Shown: positions 34,746-47,108, numbered from the stretch's first letter. The stretch is DNA of 64,000 nucleotides from Achatina immaculata (GCA_009760885.1 CM019696.1:41958221-42022220); one strand, 5' to 3'. The notes: generated by a model not told the origin, from the sequence alone. Made by a program: numbers and translations.

Positions 34746-36421
34746 TTCAAAAGAAGAAACGCAACAAATACGGTGTTGCGATTTAAACTGACGTTGCTGA
34801 TCAGACAAGGGCAAATTGCCTGAAACGTTCACTTGGACATCAACTTCACGTGCTGATCTGAATTATACTCAGCAGATGATTCATGAGCACAGAAAAGCGA
34901 CACTTGTCAAAACGGCATTTATGATAATAACTCATGACAGGTTCACGAGAATCCCATGAAACTTACTGAACACAAAACTCACTGACCATGTTATTGAATG
35001 CCTATAACAGATTTACGCTTCTCGAATCAATTCATTGGAAAATGCGCAAGTATGACTCATCTCACTACAGAACACCGACTCATCATCATTGGACGTTTAC
35101 AGACTGGACAGTCACAAAGTGTAGTGGCCAGACAATTTGATGTGGTTAGAAGCACCATTAGTCGCATTTGGAGACGATTTCAAGAAAATGGCTCAGTTGC
35201 AGACCGGCTGCGCAGTGGAAGACCCATAGTCACAACTCCTCTTTCATACGGCTGCTTCACCTCAGGAATCTATTTGCATCTGCGTCCTCAACAGTCCTGT
35301 CAATGACAGTAACTCGTCGAATTTCAGATCAAACAGTCAGGAACCGGCTGCACGACACTGGTCTTTGGGCTAGAAGACTCTACAGAGGTCCTGTTCTTAA
35401 GGACCGGCATCGCCAGAACCGACTGCGTTGGACGAACCAGCATCGCCAATGGACCATTGCGAATGATTAGAGAAGGGTTTGGTTTAGTGATTAATCATTC
35501 TTTCTGCTCCAGCGACAAGATAGTCGAAGAAGAGTTTACTGCAGAGTCCATGAGCGCTACGCCAAGAACTTCGTGGATAAGGCTCGTCCACATAGTGATG
35601 GAGTTGTGTTGGTGTGGGGGACGATCAACTTCATGGGAAGAAGTCTTATAACTTCTTATATCCTTCCCGTGCCGTTAAACGTCACATAGGGCTCGCAAAG
35701 TAGTTCGCCAATTTTTCCTGTCTTCGCCGAGTCTTTCAACCTCATCAAAGGATTTTATGCCTGTTAACTTGGCCTCTCTTAATAATGTCCTCTTCAGAGT
35801 TTCACGCGGTCTGCCCCTTTTTCTTCGGCCTATTGTGTTCCACTTGCTTGTGCAAATTGAAGGACGCCTTAACGCCCAACTGAAACTTGTCCTCACGTTT
35901 TTCCACTCCTGGCTGCACCAGGATCGATTTTCTAGGATAATTCTCGACCTCATGTGGCACATCTCACCACCCAGTTCCTCGCTGACAACAACGTCCAGAC
36001 CACTCCGTGGCCACCCATGTCATCAGACATGAACCCACTAGAACATTTATGGGATGAACTCAACAGACAAGTCCGACAACGAGATGTGGCGCCAACCAAT
36101 CTCCGACAGTTGTCTCTTGCACTGCGAGAAAGTGGGCAGCCGTCCCACAATAACAGATCCAACAGCTAATAGGATCCATGTCAAGGAGATGTCACTCTCT
36201 AATACAGGCCAGAGGAGGCCATACACCTTACTGAAACAGAGGCCTCAGTCGTAAAGAATAAAATTCCAAACCAAATTTAATGAACATCACTTCATTGTTA
36301 GGTCTTGAAGTTTCTTCATGGCAAGATTGAAACATTAATTCCGTGAAATAAAATTTTGATACAAGTTTGAAATTTGGTGTACATTACGACTACTGTAGTT
36401 TTGGGTTTCTTTTTTTAACAA
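34741..36421 (+). mobile_element. Tc1-like DNA transposon, decayed, carrying a LINE insertion
   Basis: Similar inverted ends: left AACTGTTCAAAAGAAGAAAC, right GTTTCTTTTTTTAACA (reversed), both abutting TA tracts. The transposase shows a helix-turn-helix (EHRLIIIGRLQTGQSQSVVA, STISRIWRRFQENGS), then SDQTVRNRLHDTGL. Next is FSD-stop-SFF, where the stop replaces a codon after the first catalytic Asp. After the insertion come DNSRPHVA (second Asp) and SSDMNPLEHLWDEL (third acidic residue). Inactive. A 200-bp LINE-3 end (35650-35850) splits the MGRS / LVQIEGRLNAQ boundary. Confidence 0.9.
35650..35850 (-). mobile_element. LINE-3 3'-end insertion within the Tc1-like element
   Basis: The reverse strand encodes GRRKRGRPRETLKRTLLREA and DEVERLGEDRKNWRTTLRAL, stop, and an AGGATATAAGAAGTTATAAG tail; nearly identical to 49255-49440. 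Very short or no TSD (perhaps CTT). Confidence 0.9.
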
Positions 36422-36484
36422 TATATGTGTGTGTGTGTGTGTGTATTCATGTATATGTATACAGATGTGTGTATATATACATGC

Positions 36485-36526
<42 letters not shown>

Positions 36527-36615
36527 AATGTGTACATAAAACACATACATACACAAATATATATATATATATGTATGCACATTAATATATGTAAACATAC
36601 ACATATATCCAAGTG
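36422..36615. repeat. Compound (GT)n/(TA)n/(CA)n microsatellite
   Basis: Alternating purine-pyrimidine tract; the open frames through it (ICVCVCVCI, YIYIYIYIYI) are low-complexity artefacts. Confidence 0.97.
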
Positions 36616-36689
36616 CATAGTTACACATATTCATAGAATAAACGGCGGATTTGTACCTACTCGTCTTATTTTCTGCCAGTCTAGTTCGT

Positions 36690-37510
36690 GATCACTTTCC
36701 TCACTCTTTCTTTTTGTAAAACGACACCATATGCATCAATTTACCTTTATTTATTTTTACAAATTTGTCTCCGTTAAAAATATTTAAAAGGGGAACTCTT
36801 CTTTTTGAAGAAGGTTACATACGGTATTCACCAACTTCAAGTTTATTGATATGTCGTATTTGTATTTTTTAAAGTATGAACGTATATTGGGCTGTCGTTG
36901 GATTGTTCATCATGCCCCCAATGAGACAAATGCGATGATTTCTCTCTCCGCTCCTCCAAATGCCTCTATAAAACTATATTGTTATTTGGACGAACATAGT
37001 ATTTAAACAATAGGCACAGCCTCATACAGAACGTGCAACGGTTCAACAAATCTGTGTTTTGAGTGTCTTCCACATACTACATATTCACCTTAACTCTCAC
37101 CACTGATTGCACTAGAACTTTTTTTAGGGTTGGGTTAACCATAGCCCTAACCCTAACTCAAACCAGTTCGACTGTATCTGTCTTTCGCTTTGTGTGAAGT
37201 ACTTTCCTACATTACGATGTTGTCAGTATAAACATTCGGTAATTTATATATTTTAAAATGTAAAATTAAACATACTTTACACAAACATCAGCAGAGATAA
37301 ATGTTCGTGCGATTTTTTAAAAAAAAAATCGTATTTGCGGTTGGATTTAATCTTTAACATGCCAAAGGGAAAAAAAGTCTGTCTGATTCTCCACTATGTA
37401 TATTGAGTATCATCAGCATTCTGGCCAGATTATCCCCTCAGCGAATTTCGCTTGTTGTTTTTTGCTACGTTTTTGATAATATAGACAGGCTACGGTAGCC
37501 AAGCCCTCCA
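36690..37510. other. Mostly unassigned
   Basis: Starts with a third partial copy of the TTTGTAAAAC-GACACCATA repeat (36713-36733). The rest has no recognised feature. Confidence 0.4.
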
Positions 37511-37518
37511 AAAGCTTC

Positions 37519-37676
37519 GGTTTTTATTGCTATTAATCAATAATTTACTGGTTTTTATTGCTATTAATCAATAATTTACTGGTTTTTATTTGCTATTAAT
37601 CAATAATTTACTGGTTTTTATTGCTATTAATCAATAATTTATTGGTTTTTATTGCTATTAATCAATAATTTACTGG
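37519..37676. repeat. 31-bp minisatellite, 5 copies
   Basis: Tandem GGTTTTTATTGCTATTAATC+aataatttact, followed at 37705-37759 by a (CT)n tract. Confidence 0.97.
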
Positions 37677-37707
37677 TAATTACCGGTTAACACGATCACT
37701 GCCCTCC

Positions 37708-37762
<55 letters not shown>

Positions 37763-38109
37763 GATGATGATGATCATGTGTTTGGACCTCTCAAGGATTC
37801 ACTAAGTGGAAGAAGTTCAGTACGGATGTTGAGATAAAAGTAGCAGTACATAGGTGCCTACACAGTCAGTGAGAAGATTGTTTTCTGGAGGAATCCAAGC
37901 ATTAGAGATGCAATGGCAAACCTGCATTGAATGTGATTGGAACTATGCGAAGCCTGAAAAGGAGTTTCAATCATATTTGTACAAGCTGTATTAATTTTTT
38001 TAATGTTACGGTTATTTTTTAACTTAGCTTTGTTTATTATGGATGTTTTGTTATCTTGTTTGACTGTTGTAAACTTGCATTCTTTATAACTTTCCATAGA
38101 AGTGTTACA

Positions 38110-40165
38110 CATTTCAGACCTTAAATTATCGTTCTTCTTCTTCTTCAGCATTCCCAGCCATTAAGGCTCATTGCTGCAGATAAATTTCACATCCATTCCG
38201 CTTTGTTCCTAATCTTCTCTCTCCAGTTGGTGACACCAATTTCTTTTATATCCTCTTCTATGTTGTCTTTCCGTCTTTGTCTACCCCTTGGTCTTGTTTC
38301 CCTTATCTCTTGTGCATACATCCTTTTCGTTTGTCTGTTCTCTTCCATTCTTTCTACATGCCCCAGTCAGCGTAGCATGTTCAGTTTCAAGACATTTATA
38401 ATTCATTGGGATTTAAATAAGATGTTCAGTTCAGTGTTCTTTCTAGCTCTCCATTCTCTACTGTTGATATCCTTTATCAGACCAAAGAGTCTTCTTAGGG
38501 TCTTGTTCTCAAAGATCTGCAGTTTTTGTTCATTTTTCTTGTACTCCACATTTCTTATTTATACATGACGGCTAGTCTTATTATAGTTTTGTAGATTGTT
38601 ATTTTGGTGTTTATATACAGGATTTTGGATTTTAACAGGTTTTGCATTACTATTCAACCTATTACTAGAAAAGATAATCAGAAAAGCAAAAGAAGAAAGC
38701 AGTACAGAAGAATAAGCTAAAATACCAGGATACGCTGATGACATCCATCTGGTGGGGGAAACTATGCAAGAGGTCATTAATATAACAGTATTTTGGAAGC
38801 TACTGTTACGATGGTTTGATTCTTATATAAGGGTATTTTAGTACTTTGACCATTCGATTTAAAGCCCTTGGCATTTTTGTTGTACAAGAGTTCAAAGAAA
38901 GGTCAGGTTTGACACGCTAAATTCCACGAGATGTTTGATTATTTTTATGAACTTATCCTTGACATGTTTGTAACAGAAGAGTTATTTTCGGAATGTCCAT
39001 AGAGTTTTCGTCTGAAGGTCAGTAAACAGGTAGAATAACGGGTTGAATGATTCTCGGGATAGAAACTTCGGGAAGTTTTAGGGAAAATAGGGTAGGATAT
39101 TTAAGTAGTGTGAAAGAAAGATTATGATTCGAAATGGTTTAGGTGAATGATTTTTGTTGAGATGTTTTTAGGATTAGGATGATAGCTACAGAATGCTTGA
39201 GCTGCACTTGTTCTCAGCGAGATAGGATTGTGGATAGGATTAGGATTACCTGAAAATGGGATTCTCCCATCTTAAAGTGCAGTGTATTATTGATTTTGTT
39301 ATGTAAGCTTGATTTGTGCAAAGAATGCTCCTCTTAAGAACATTTTCAGATGTTTCTATTATGGCTCCTGTAAAGAGTTATGTAGTTGGTAGTGACAATG
39401 TCAAGTAATTGTTTCCTGTCACTATTTGGTTGAATGTGAGATTAGTTCTTTTCGGAATTTTTGATATACCTTTGGTCTAGGGATTCTCTGTGATGAGTGA
39501 GAGAATTCTGTGATCCTTTTTGATGCAGTAACTCTGTACTCTTATGTTATACTTACATTTTTGTATGCCTGTTGTTATAATGTAGTGTGAGAGTTGGGTT
39601 TTCTACCTTTCCATTTGGTAAACTAGTTCTTGCCGGGAAGTGGATTAGCCAGAAACTTTGTATGAAGTTATCAAATGCCTCTCACCCTCACTTATCATCA
39701 CTCATTTTTTCCATTAATAAAGTGTGAGTTTATGTTATTCATACTGGACTTATTCTTCACACTGTGTATTGTCCTTGTTGGCATATTTCTATAGCAGAAG
39801 GTTCATGATAGTAATACACATTTTTGTAAGTATTGCCGTGTCTGTAACTAGCAATCACGGTAATAATAGACATTTACACGATACATATAAAAGTAGTGCA
39901 CGTCTACATCAATATCTACATACACCAGAGAGATGTAGCAGTAAAAGTGGGCCTGATCATAAATCAAGATAAGACAGAGTATATGAAGATATAAAGTGAC
40001 CAGAGGTAGAATGATCCAGATTATATAAATGTTGGAGAGATGGTTATTAGGAAAGCATAAACATACAAATATCTAGGCACAACCTTCAACAGAAGCAAAT
40101 TAAAATCAGAGTACAGATAGGGAATAAAATATATTTTGCCTTGCAACACCTGTCAAAATTATCGT
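38110..40165. mobile_element. 5'-inverted LINE remnant split by an LTR-like sequence
   Basis: The minus-strand part (38640-38110) holds the post-RT region: NEQKLQIFENKTLRRLFGL, LGHVERMEENRQTKRM, RPRGRQRRKDNIEEDIKEIG, with a CTT-repeat tail. The plus-strand part (38640-38790) holds the RT: LLFNLLLEKIIRKAKEE and GYADDIHLVGETMQE. After the sequence at 38800-39885 it resumes with KVGLIINQDKTEYMK and YKYLGTTFN (39940-40090). The two orientations meeting back to back fit twin priming. Confidence 0.65.
38800..39885 (+). repeat. LTR-like non-coding insertion (distant copy 3)
   Basis: Begins near TGTTACGATGG and carries late blocks like those of 22087-23041 (GTTCTTGCCGGGAAGT, CCATTAATAAAGTGTGAG). It interrupts the RT frame between motif C and the following KVGLIIN block. 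No internal retroelement genes, so a solo LTR or non-autonomous element. Confidence 0.45.
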
Positions 40166-40544
40166 TCTTCATTCTTAATGTATTTCTCTCTCTCTCTCCC
40201 CATCCCTCTCTCTCCCCCTCTCCCTCATTTCCGACAGGGAAAAGATAACGATGAAGGTTGCTCTGCTTTTTTGTTTAATTAAATGAAGTAAGTAAAGAAC
40301 GTAATATTTTTAATGCCATCCAAAAATCCGGAATTTCTTTCAAAATCCATTAAATTTATTTTGTCCAGGTACCGCAGAACTATTTTACGTACTTATGGCC
40401 TTACTGAAAGGAACATATAATATAATATGAATTAATATGTGTAATTAAAACTCGTTCTATTCAGTTACAATCATGAAGTGTATACACATGCAGACAGTCA
40501 ACGTGTATCTCCGTGCACATGGCAGTTACAGGCACCAGATGGAA

Positions 40545-40545
<1 letters not shown>
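40166..40545. other. Unassigned sequence
   Basis: No feature recognised apart from a CT-rich stretch near 40187-40230. Confidence 0.4.
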
Positions 40546-40547
<2 letters not shown>

Positions 40548-40601
<54 letters not shown>

Positions 40602-40612
40602 ACTCACTCACT
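40548..40612. repeat. (CT)n microsatellite
   Basis: CT repeats ending in (CACT)n; the poly Ser-Leu frames through it are artefacts. Confidence 0.98.
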
Positions 40613-41164
40613 CACGCATGCACAAACACACAATGGACTCACACACAACACTCACTCGTACAAACACACATATGCTCAAAGAGAAGGAATATGAAGAGCA
40701 TGGATATTACGAGCACTATATTACTGACAACGGTCGATTCTACGGATTTACTTTGTGTAATCACTTGTTTGCAGCTTTATGCTTGTGATTATAACATTCT
40801 TTGAATCATGCGATTTACTTGTTTATAGAATCACATAAAAAAGTATGGAAATCTTTAACATTTTAAATCAAGAGATAACTGAAGCCATAGCCACCTCATA
40901 GCTCTGCCTAAAGCAAACAGAAATCACAGAGAGCTATCGGGTCACCGAATCACAACACTAAAACACAAATGGAAAACTGGATTAAAAAAAATTGTAGCCA
41001 GGAAAATCACACAAGCCCTTAAAGATAGCGGCAACCTGCCCAGCACAATGGAAGGATGCTGACCAGGAAGAAACACCACAATGAACACAGCCATAATGGC
41101 GTATGAAGTATTCGAAGGGTTACAAAAGAAAGATGAAACGCTACTGGTGACCTGGACCTAGAGG

Positions 41165-42600
41165 ATACGTACAACCGAGTGGATTACATCACCCTACTTA
41201 CACTAGAGGATGCATACAACCGAGTGGATTACATCACCCTACTTACACTAGAGGATGCATACAACCGAGTGGATTACATCACCCTACTTACACTAGAGGA
41301 TGCGTACAACCGAGTGGATTACATCACCCTACGTACACTAGAGGATGCATACAACCGAGTGGATTACATCACCCTACTTACACTAGAGGATGCATACAAC
41401 CCAGTGGATTATATCACCCTACTTACACTAGAGGATGCATACAACCGAGTGGATTACATCACCCTACTTATACTAGAAGATGCGTACAACCGAGTGGATT
41501 ACATCACCCTACTTACACTAGAGGATGCGTACAACCCAGTGGATTACATCACCCTACTTACACTAGAGGATGCATACAACCGAGTGGATTACATCACCCT
41601 ACTTACACTAGAGGATGCATACAACCCAGTGGATTACATCACCTTACGTACACTAGAGGATGCATACAACCGAGTGGATTACATCACCCTACTTACACTA
41701 GAGGATGCGTACAACCCAGTGGATTACATCACCTTACTTACACTAGAGGATGCGTACAACCGAGTGGATTACATCACCCTACTTACACTAGAGGATGCAT
41801 ACAACCGAGTGGATTACATCACCCTACTTACACTAGAGGATGCATACAACCCAGTGGATTACATCACCCTACTTACACTAGAGGATGCATACAACCGAGT
41901 GGATTACATCACCCTACTTACACTAGAGGATGCATACAACCCAGTGGATTACATCACCCTACTTACACTAGAGGATGCATACAACCGAGTGGATTACATC
42001 ACCCTACTTATACTAGAAGATGCGTACAACCGAGTGGATTACATCACCCTACTTACACTAGAGGATGCGTACAACCCAGTGGATTACATCACCCTACTTA
42101 CACTAGAGGATGCATACAACCGAGTGGATTACATCACCCTACTTACACTAGAGGATGCATACAACCCAGTGGATTACATCACCTTACGTACACTAGAGGA
42201 TGCATACAACCGAGTGGATTACATCACCCTACTTACACTAGAGGATGCGTACAACCCAGTGGATTACATCACCTTACTTACACTAGAGGATGCGTACAAC
42301 CGAGTGGATTACATCACCCTACTTACACTAGAGGATGCATACAACCGAGTGGATTACATCACCATACTTACATTAGAGGATGCATACAACCCAGTGGATT
42401 ACATCACCCTACTTACACTAGAAGATGCATACAACCGAGTGGATTACATCACCCTACGTACACTAGAGGATGCATACAACCCAGTGGATTACATCACCCT
42501 ACTTACACTAGAAGATGCATACAACCGAGTGGATTACATCACCCTACGTACACTAGAGGATGCATACAACCGAGTGGATTACATCACCCTACTTACACTA
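41165..42600 (+). repeat. 45-bp minisatellite, about 32 copies, made from RT motif A
   Basis: Each unit encodes VDYITLLTLEDAYNR (or ...NP), 15 residues, and keeps the frame, giving a 524-codon open frame. The unit is the catalytic motif A region of the surrounding Jockey-like RT (DLEDAYNRV, where the Asp is a metal ligand). Sequence variants (TATACTAGAAGATGCG, ACGTACA, CCAGTG) recur exactly 540 bp apart: 41401-41940 and 41941-42480 are two near-identical 12-unit blocks. Confidence 0.98.
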
Positions 42601-42782
42601 CCCAGTCGCCCAGCTGTGGAAATGGGTACCCGACTTCTACTGGAGTTGGGGAAGGAAAGGCGGCCAGGGGTGATACTGACCATATCACCCTCTAGTGTGC
42701 TGACAGGTCAAGGAAAATATGGGCACCAACACCATATCCCTATGTGCCTCTAAGACACGACAGGATTACCCTTACCTTTTCG
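42601..42782 (+). mobile_element. SINE body insertion with 10-bp TSD
   Basis: Flanked by ACTTACACTA (42591-42600 and 42783-42792). Its body (GTTGGGGAAGGAAAGGCGGC, TGATACTGACCATATCACCC, TATGTGCCTCTAAGACACGA) matches the tRNA-derived SINE at 57717-57960, without the tRNA-like head. It separates the array from the continuing RT frame (LMPQLGTVTWLVK). Confidence 0.85.
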
Positions 42783-43020
42783 ACTTACACTAATGCCGCA
42801 ACTAGGCACCGTCACATGGCTTGTCAAATGAATAGCTGTAGCACTCTTAAGCAAAACTGTGGCCATGAGATATAGATCATGGACATCCAATCCAAACAAG
42901 ATGAATTCTGGCCTCCCTTATGGATCACCTTCACCACTGTTATTCAGCATATACACAGTGAGACTAACTCTGGACTCCCTCAAGGATCCTCCCTCACGTA
43001 TATTGTTCAGCATATACACA

Positions 43021-44452
43021 GATGAATTTATTAAAGCAGGAGGAAAGGAATGTGCAACAGTCTATCATGCACTACGTAAAAAGATATGGCATTCAAGTAT
43101 TTGGCCAAAAGAATGGAAAAGAACTATATTCATACCACTGCCAAAAAAGGGTAACCTGAAATTATGCACCAACTACAGAACTGTTGCCCTGATTAGTCAT
43201 GCCAGTAAAATTCTGTTAAAAATCATAATGGGCAGACTTCGTAAGAAAATAGAAGAAGAAGTCAATATGGTCCAAGCTGGTTTCAGGCAAGGAAGAGGAT
43301 CAAGAGATCATATATTCAATATAAGATTAATAACAGAGAAATGCAGAGAGTTTAATGTGAATCTATATTTATCCTTTATAGACTACTCAAAGGCATTTGA
43401 TTGTGTACAACATCATAAACTTTGGGAATTAATGGGAAAAAATGGGATTTCCAACACATTTGATACAATTAACATCACTGCTGTATCTAGACCAACAAGA
43501 ACCAGTAAAAATAAATGGTGAAACAACTTGGTTTGACATAAAACAAGGGATCCGCCAGGGGTGCATATTGTTGCCTTACTTATTTAACTTGTATACTGAA
43601 AATATAATGAGGAATGTTAGAGAAGATGTAGACAAAGAATATTATGATGCCATAAAAATTGGAAGTTATGAAATACCAGAGATTAGATATGCTGATGACA
43701 CAGTATTACTGTCCACAACACAAAAAGGAATGGAAAAACTAATTATGTCAGTCCGTAAGAATAGTGAAGAGCAAAACCTCCATCTTAATGCGAAGAAAAC
43801 TAAACTGATGACAACTGACAAAACAAACAAGGCAGCTGATATATGTATCAATGAGGAAAAACTAGAAGAAGTGGAGAGTTTTGAATATCTTGATCACTGC
43901 TAACTAATAATGGAGATACAATGAGGGAATTAAAAAAGAGGACATCTATCGCTCTTCAGAAAGTAAAACAACTAAAGAATCTGTGGAGAGGAACAGACAG
44001 AACTACAAATATAAGATTTTTAAGGGCATGCATCTTTCCCATCGAAACATGCCTGTGAGACCTGGACACTTAACAAAACAGCTGAGAAGCACATAAATGC
44101 CTTTGAATGTAAATTTGAATAGTTCTTCAAATATTATGGACACAAAAAAGAACAAATATATCCATACTACAACAACTTAATATTGAAGAAGGCTGGCTAG
44201 TAAATACTATTAAGCAGAGAAAACTTAAATATTTTGGACACATTAAACGTCATGATAATCTAGAAAAAACCGTCTTGGAAGGGTACATAATAGGAAAAAG
44301 AGAGGAAGGCCAAGACGAAGACGGCTACAAGACATCGTTGATGATCTGCAAATGGATGCATCAACAACAGGCCTTCTTGCTCACAGAGGTCTACAGGAGT
44401 CTTGTTAGGGAGGCAAAGTTCTACAAGGGACAAGCAAATGAATGAATGAATG
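43021..44452 (+). mobile_element. RTE-2 LINE, RT half, 7-bp TSD
   Basis: ATACACA at 43014-43020 and 44453-44459. Frames 43021-43521 and 43442-43903 give the RT: WHSSIWPKEWKRTIFIPLPK, QAGFRQGRGSRDHIF, LSFIDYSKAFDCVQHHKLW (motif A), GIRQGCILLPYLFNLYTENI, IRYADDTVLLSTTQ (catalytic YADD). Frameshifts near 43440, 43900 and beyond break it; the C-terminal part is degraded and ends in a TGAATGAATGAATGA tail. Best reference copy of RTE-2 RT in the window. Confidence 0.9.
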
Positions 44453-44799
44453 ATACACACTGAGACTAGCTCTGCTAAATCAAACGGCCACTGCTCGGCT
44501 TTTAACCTTTATGGACGATATAGCAATATATGCAAAAGATTGAAACCGCCAAGAAGTAGCAAACATAGCACTGAGACAAGTGAATCTCGTCACGACATGG
44601 TGCAAAGAATATTAACCTAAACTATTATAGTGTCCTTGGATAACCGAACACCAAAAGCCGAAATGCCAAAGGTGTACTGTGAAAATACCTACACAGAAAG
44701 ATGTCACACAACTAAATATTTGAGATTACCTTCGACAGATGCCTATCCTTCGGGTAATATGTGGACGAGACGGTATTATTTCCTGCCGCGACCCCTTAC

Positions 44800-45205
44800 G
44801 GTATAACATTTCCCTGCCGAAATTGGTCACTTTTGTGACCAATGTTTTGTTTCATTAAAAACCGGTGTAACTTTCTATTGTAAACTTTTTTATTTGCGCA
44901 TGTCCAGTTACCCTTTTCGTCCTCTTCGAAGCGTGGGTGGCAACGAGTGTGAAAATAGAAGTTTAGATCGAGGATTTTCAATTTTTGTGTGTGATGTAGA
45001 TAGGCATACGGATATGCACCATGACCAGACAATTGTTCTTGAATATACCCCAAGAAGATCTAGACTATTAGACGGACTGGAGAAGTAGTTAGAAGATTAT
45101 TTCAGACATCATTTTAGTGAGCATGCCACATATCATCACAAGACAAAATCGTATAGATCTACAAGTAGATCTAGACATCTCCAATGGTACGTAGGACACA
45201 ATCAT
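44800..45205 (+). repeat. 400-bp dispersed non-coding repeat, forward copy
   Basis: Matches the reverse complement of 52830-53225: shared blocks TTTGTTTCATTAAAAACC, TTATTTCAGACAT, AGACTATTAGACGGACT, GATCTAGACATC. No frame conserved; probably a MITE or SINE-like element. Confidence 0.8.
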
Positions 45206-46649
45206 CATCGTTTTTGTTGTTATTGGTGGTAAAAATGTTCTTCTATTTTAACACCATTTCTTTTTTTCCTAAAACGAACTCTGCATTTATGGAATCTTCA
45301 TATGTACAGTTATTTTGATGCATAATGTATACTTTTAACGAGGAAATACTTTGTTACATTCACTTTTCCAACTATACTCCCTATGCATATCAAGATCCGC
45401 GCTTTTATCGTGGCTGAAGTGAGATGTCCGCATTTGTGCCTCTGGCAAAGAAAGGCCTACCAGCATTAAAAAATAATAGCAAATATGGGTCTATTACAAC
45501 AAAAAAATGTAACCTGAACAATGAAAGCGCTGATAGTGTCAAGATTGGAATATGGCATCGGCATGTTCACTTTATCAGCAACTCAAACAACTCGACTGGA
45601 GAGAATTCAGAATGAAGCAATGAGGATGGTGATCGGATGCCCCAGGGACACGCCAGTGCATGCCACAAGACACCTGTTGAACATACCTCATAAGTAAAAG
45701 AGTACATACGAAAGAACATGAAAGACCTCCCATTTAAAAAGGAGATTCAAACACAAAAAGGTGCACAAATAAAACGAGGTAAATCATGGATAGTGGAGGC
45801 TGAAAAGACCATAGGACAGATATGCAACTCTGAAGAAATCCCCATGGGTGCTGACTGGATTGATCCCCGAAAACATCCACACCTTACCTAAGTTTACATA
45901 TGACTCAGTCGAGAACGACGAAATTGGGCGACAGGATGAGCAGAATCAGAAATCAAATAGTGAATTACTAAGCACTCCAACCCAGATGACTCTATAATAT
46001 ATACAGATAGATGGTCACGAGCGGACAAAGGAGTGGATGGCGATTCGTGGTCTATCGCAATGGACGCTCCATCGTCAGTTTGTCTGAACCTTTCGTCATA
46101 ACCACATCCAGCATGAGGATGGAGACTGAAGCAACCACCCAAACCATAAACTGGCTAACAAACCATAAGCATCACAAGCTATAATATTATCAGACACACA
46201 ATACATGCTAAAAAATAATCGAAAACCAGATGATGCGTCGCGAGTGGTTGAACAAACTAAAAAAAGTCGTAAGTCTCCTATCAAATATGGATTTATTGCC
46301 CTGGACATGCCGGTATCAAAGGTAATGAAAAGGTAGATCAACTGACAAACAAAGCACAGCCCTGGGCATCCTACAAATGGACGGACAAACCAGACGTTAT
46401 AACAGCCACCCTATCAAAATTACAAGGAGATGAACAAAATGTTTTTTTTTTTAACACAGTACCAAAGACTGTGCAAAAGAGGAATAACAAAGGGCAATGG
46501 CAGACATTCAGAATTTTCTGGAAAAGATCGAGCTGTATTCAATCAATGTGTCATTGGCACTATCAGCCAACACACACTAGGAACAACACTGAGGTTAAAG
46601 GTTGAGCACATATGGGAGTGTCCTGAGTACAAGGAGGTCCATGCGTAGA

Positions 46650-47108
46650 CCAGCAGCAGAGTATGGCCGGTCTTCAAGGTCAAGTTCAAGAATCACAGCA
46701 GTTACTTATTTATAGAATCATAACATTTATTTATAAAATCAAAAGATTTGCTTACTATAGAATCAAAACTAATGTAACTGACTTTACATGCGAAACTTTA
46801 AGACAGATGATATACTTGGAACTATCTTCTGTCTTAGAGTATTTTTTACAGTCTGTCTTTGATGTTTCTTACCTAGTTTTCATTTGTTCCACACAAAATG
46901 ATGGAATTCATAATCTGTACTTTTTTTCATTTTACAATTTGAGATCATTATAGAATCCATGACAGTTAATCATCATCATCATCATCGATCCAGATTTATC
47001 ACTACTATAATGTAGGTCAGAAACTGATTTGTCTGCACTAGTGTTTACTTTGCTCTTTTCTAGAACTCATAAGTATTTCTGTTCACTACACTTTTTTTAT
47101 CCTTTCAG
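46650..47108. other. Sequence upstream of ureG
   Basis: AT-rich; contains a (CAT)n tract at 46973-46986. A pyrimidine-rich acceptor (CTTTTTTTATCCTTTCAG ending at 47109) suggests that the first ureG coding exon is preceded by a 5' UTR intron, so the promoter lies further left. No promoter motif could be identified. Confidence 0.4.

Larger units (their letters stand above)
40860..46650 (+). mobile_element. Jockey/I-type LINE with RNase H, expanded and repeatedly interrupted
   Basis: Pieces of one plus-strand element. First comes a pre-RT block ARKITQALKDSGNLPSTMEG with TTMNTAIMAYEVFEGLQKKD (40990-41140). Next is motif A DLEDTYNRVDYITLL, expanded into a minisatellite (41165-42600). RT motif B follows as SNPNKMNSGLPYGSPSPLLF (42880-42945), with a partial local duplication ending LFSIYT at 43015. 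The palm resumes at 44455 (LRLALLNQ, FMDDIAIYAKD for YADD). The C-terminal part has RIQNEAMRMVIGCPRDTPVH (45608) and RNase H relics (YTDRWSRADKG near 46000). SINE 42601, RTE-2 43021 and a repeat at 44800 are later insertions. Confidence 0.7.

Noticed and set aside
36335..36691. Poly(Tyr-Ile) and Cys-Val ORFs
   Set aside because: Dinucleotide microsatellite translated in all frames.
37130..37160. Interstitial telomeric repeat (CCCTAA-like)
   Set aside because: Only about two imperfect units (agccctaaccctaa); chance occurrence is likely.
40473..40804. Poly(Ser-Leu) ORFs
   Set aside because: (CT)n microsatellite artefact.
41179..42753. 524-residue repetitive protein
   Set aside because: The frame is an expanded piece of a Jockey-type RT motif and ends in a SINE; no independent start, signal or domain supports a gene.
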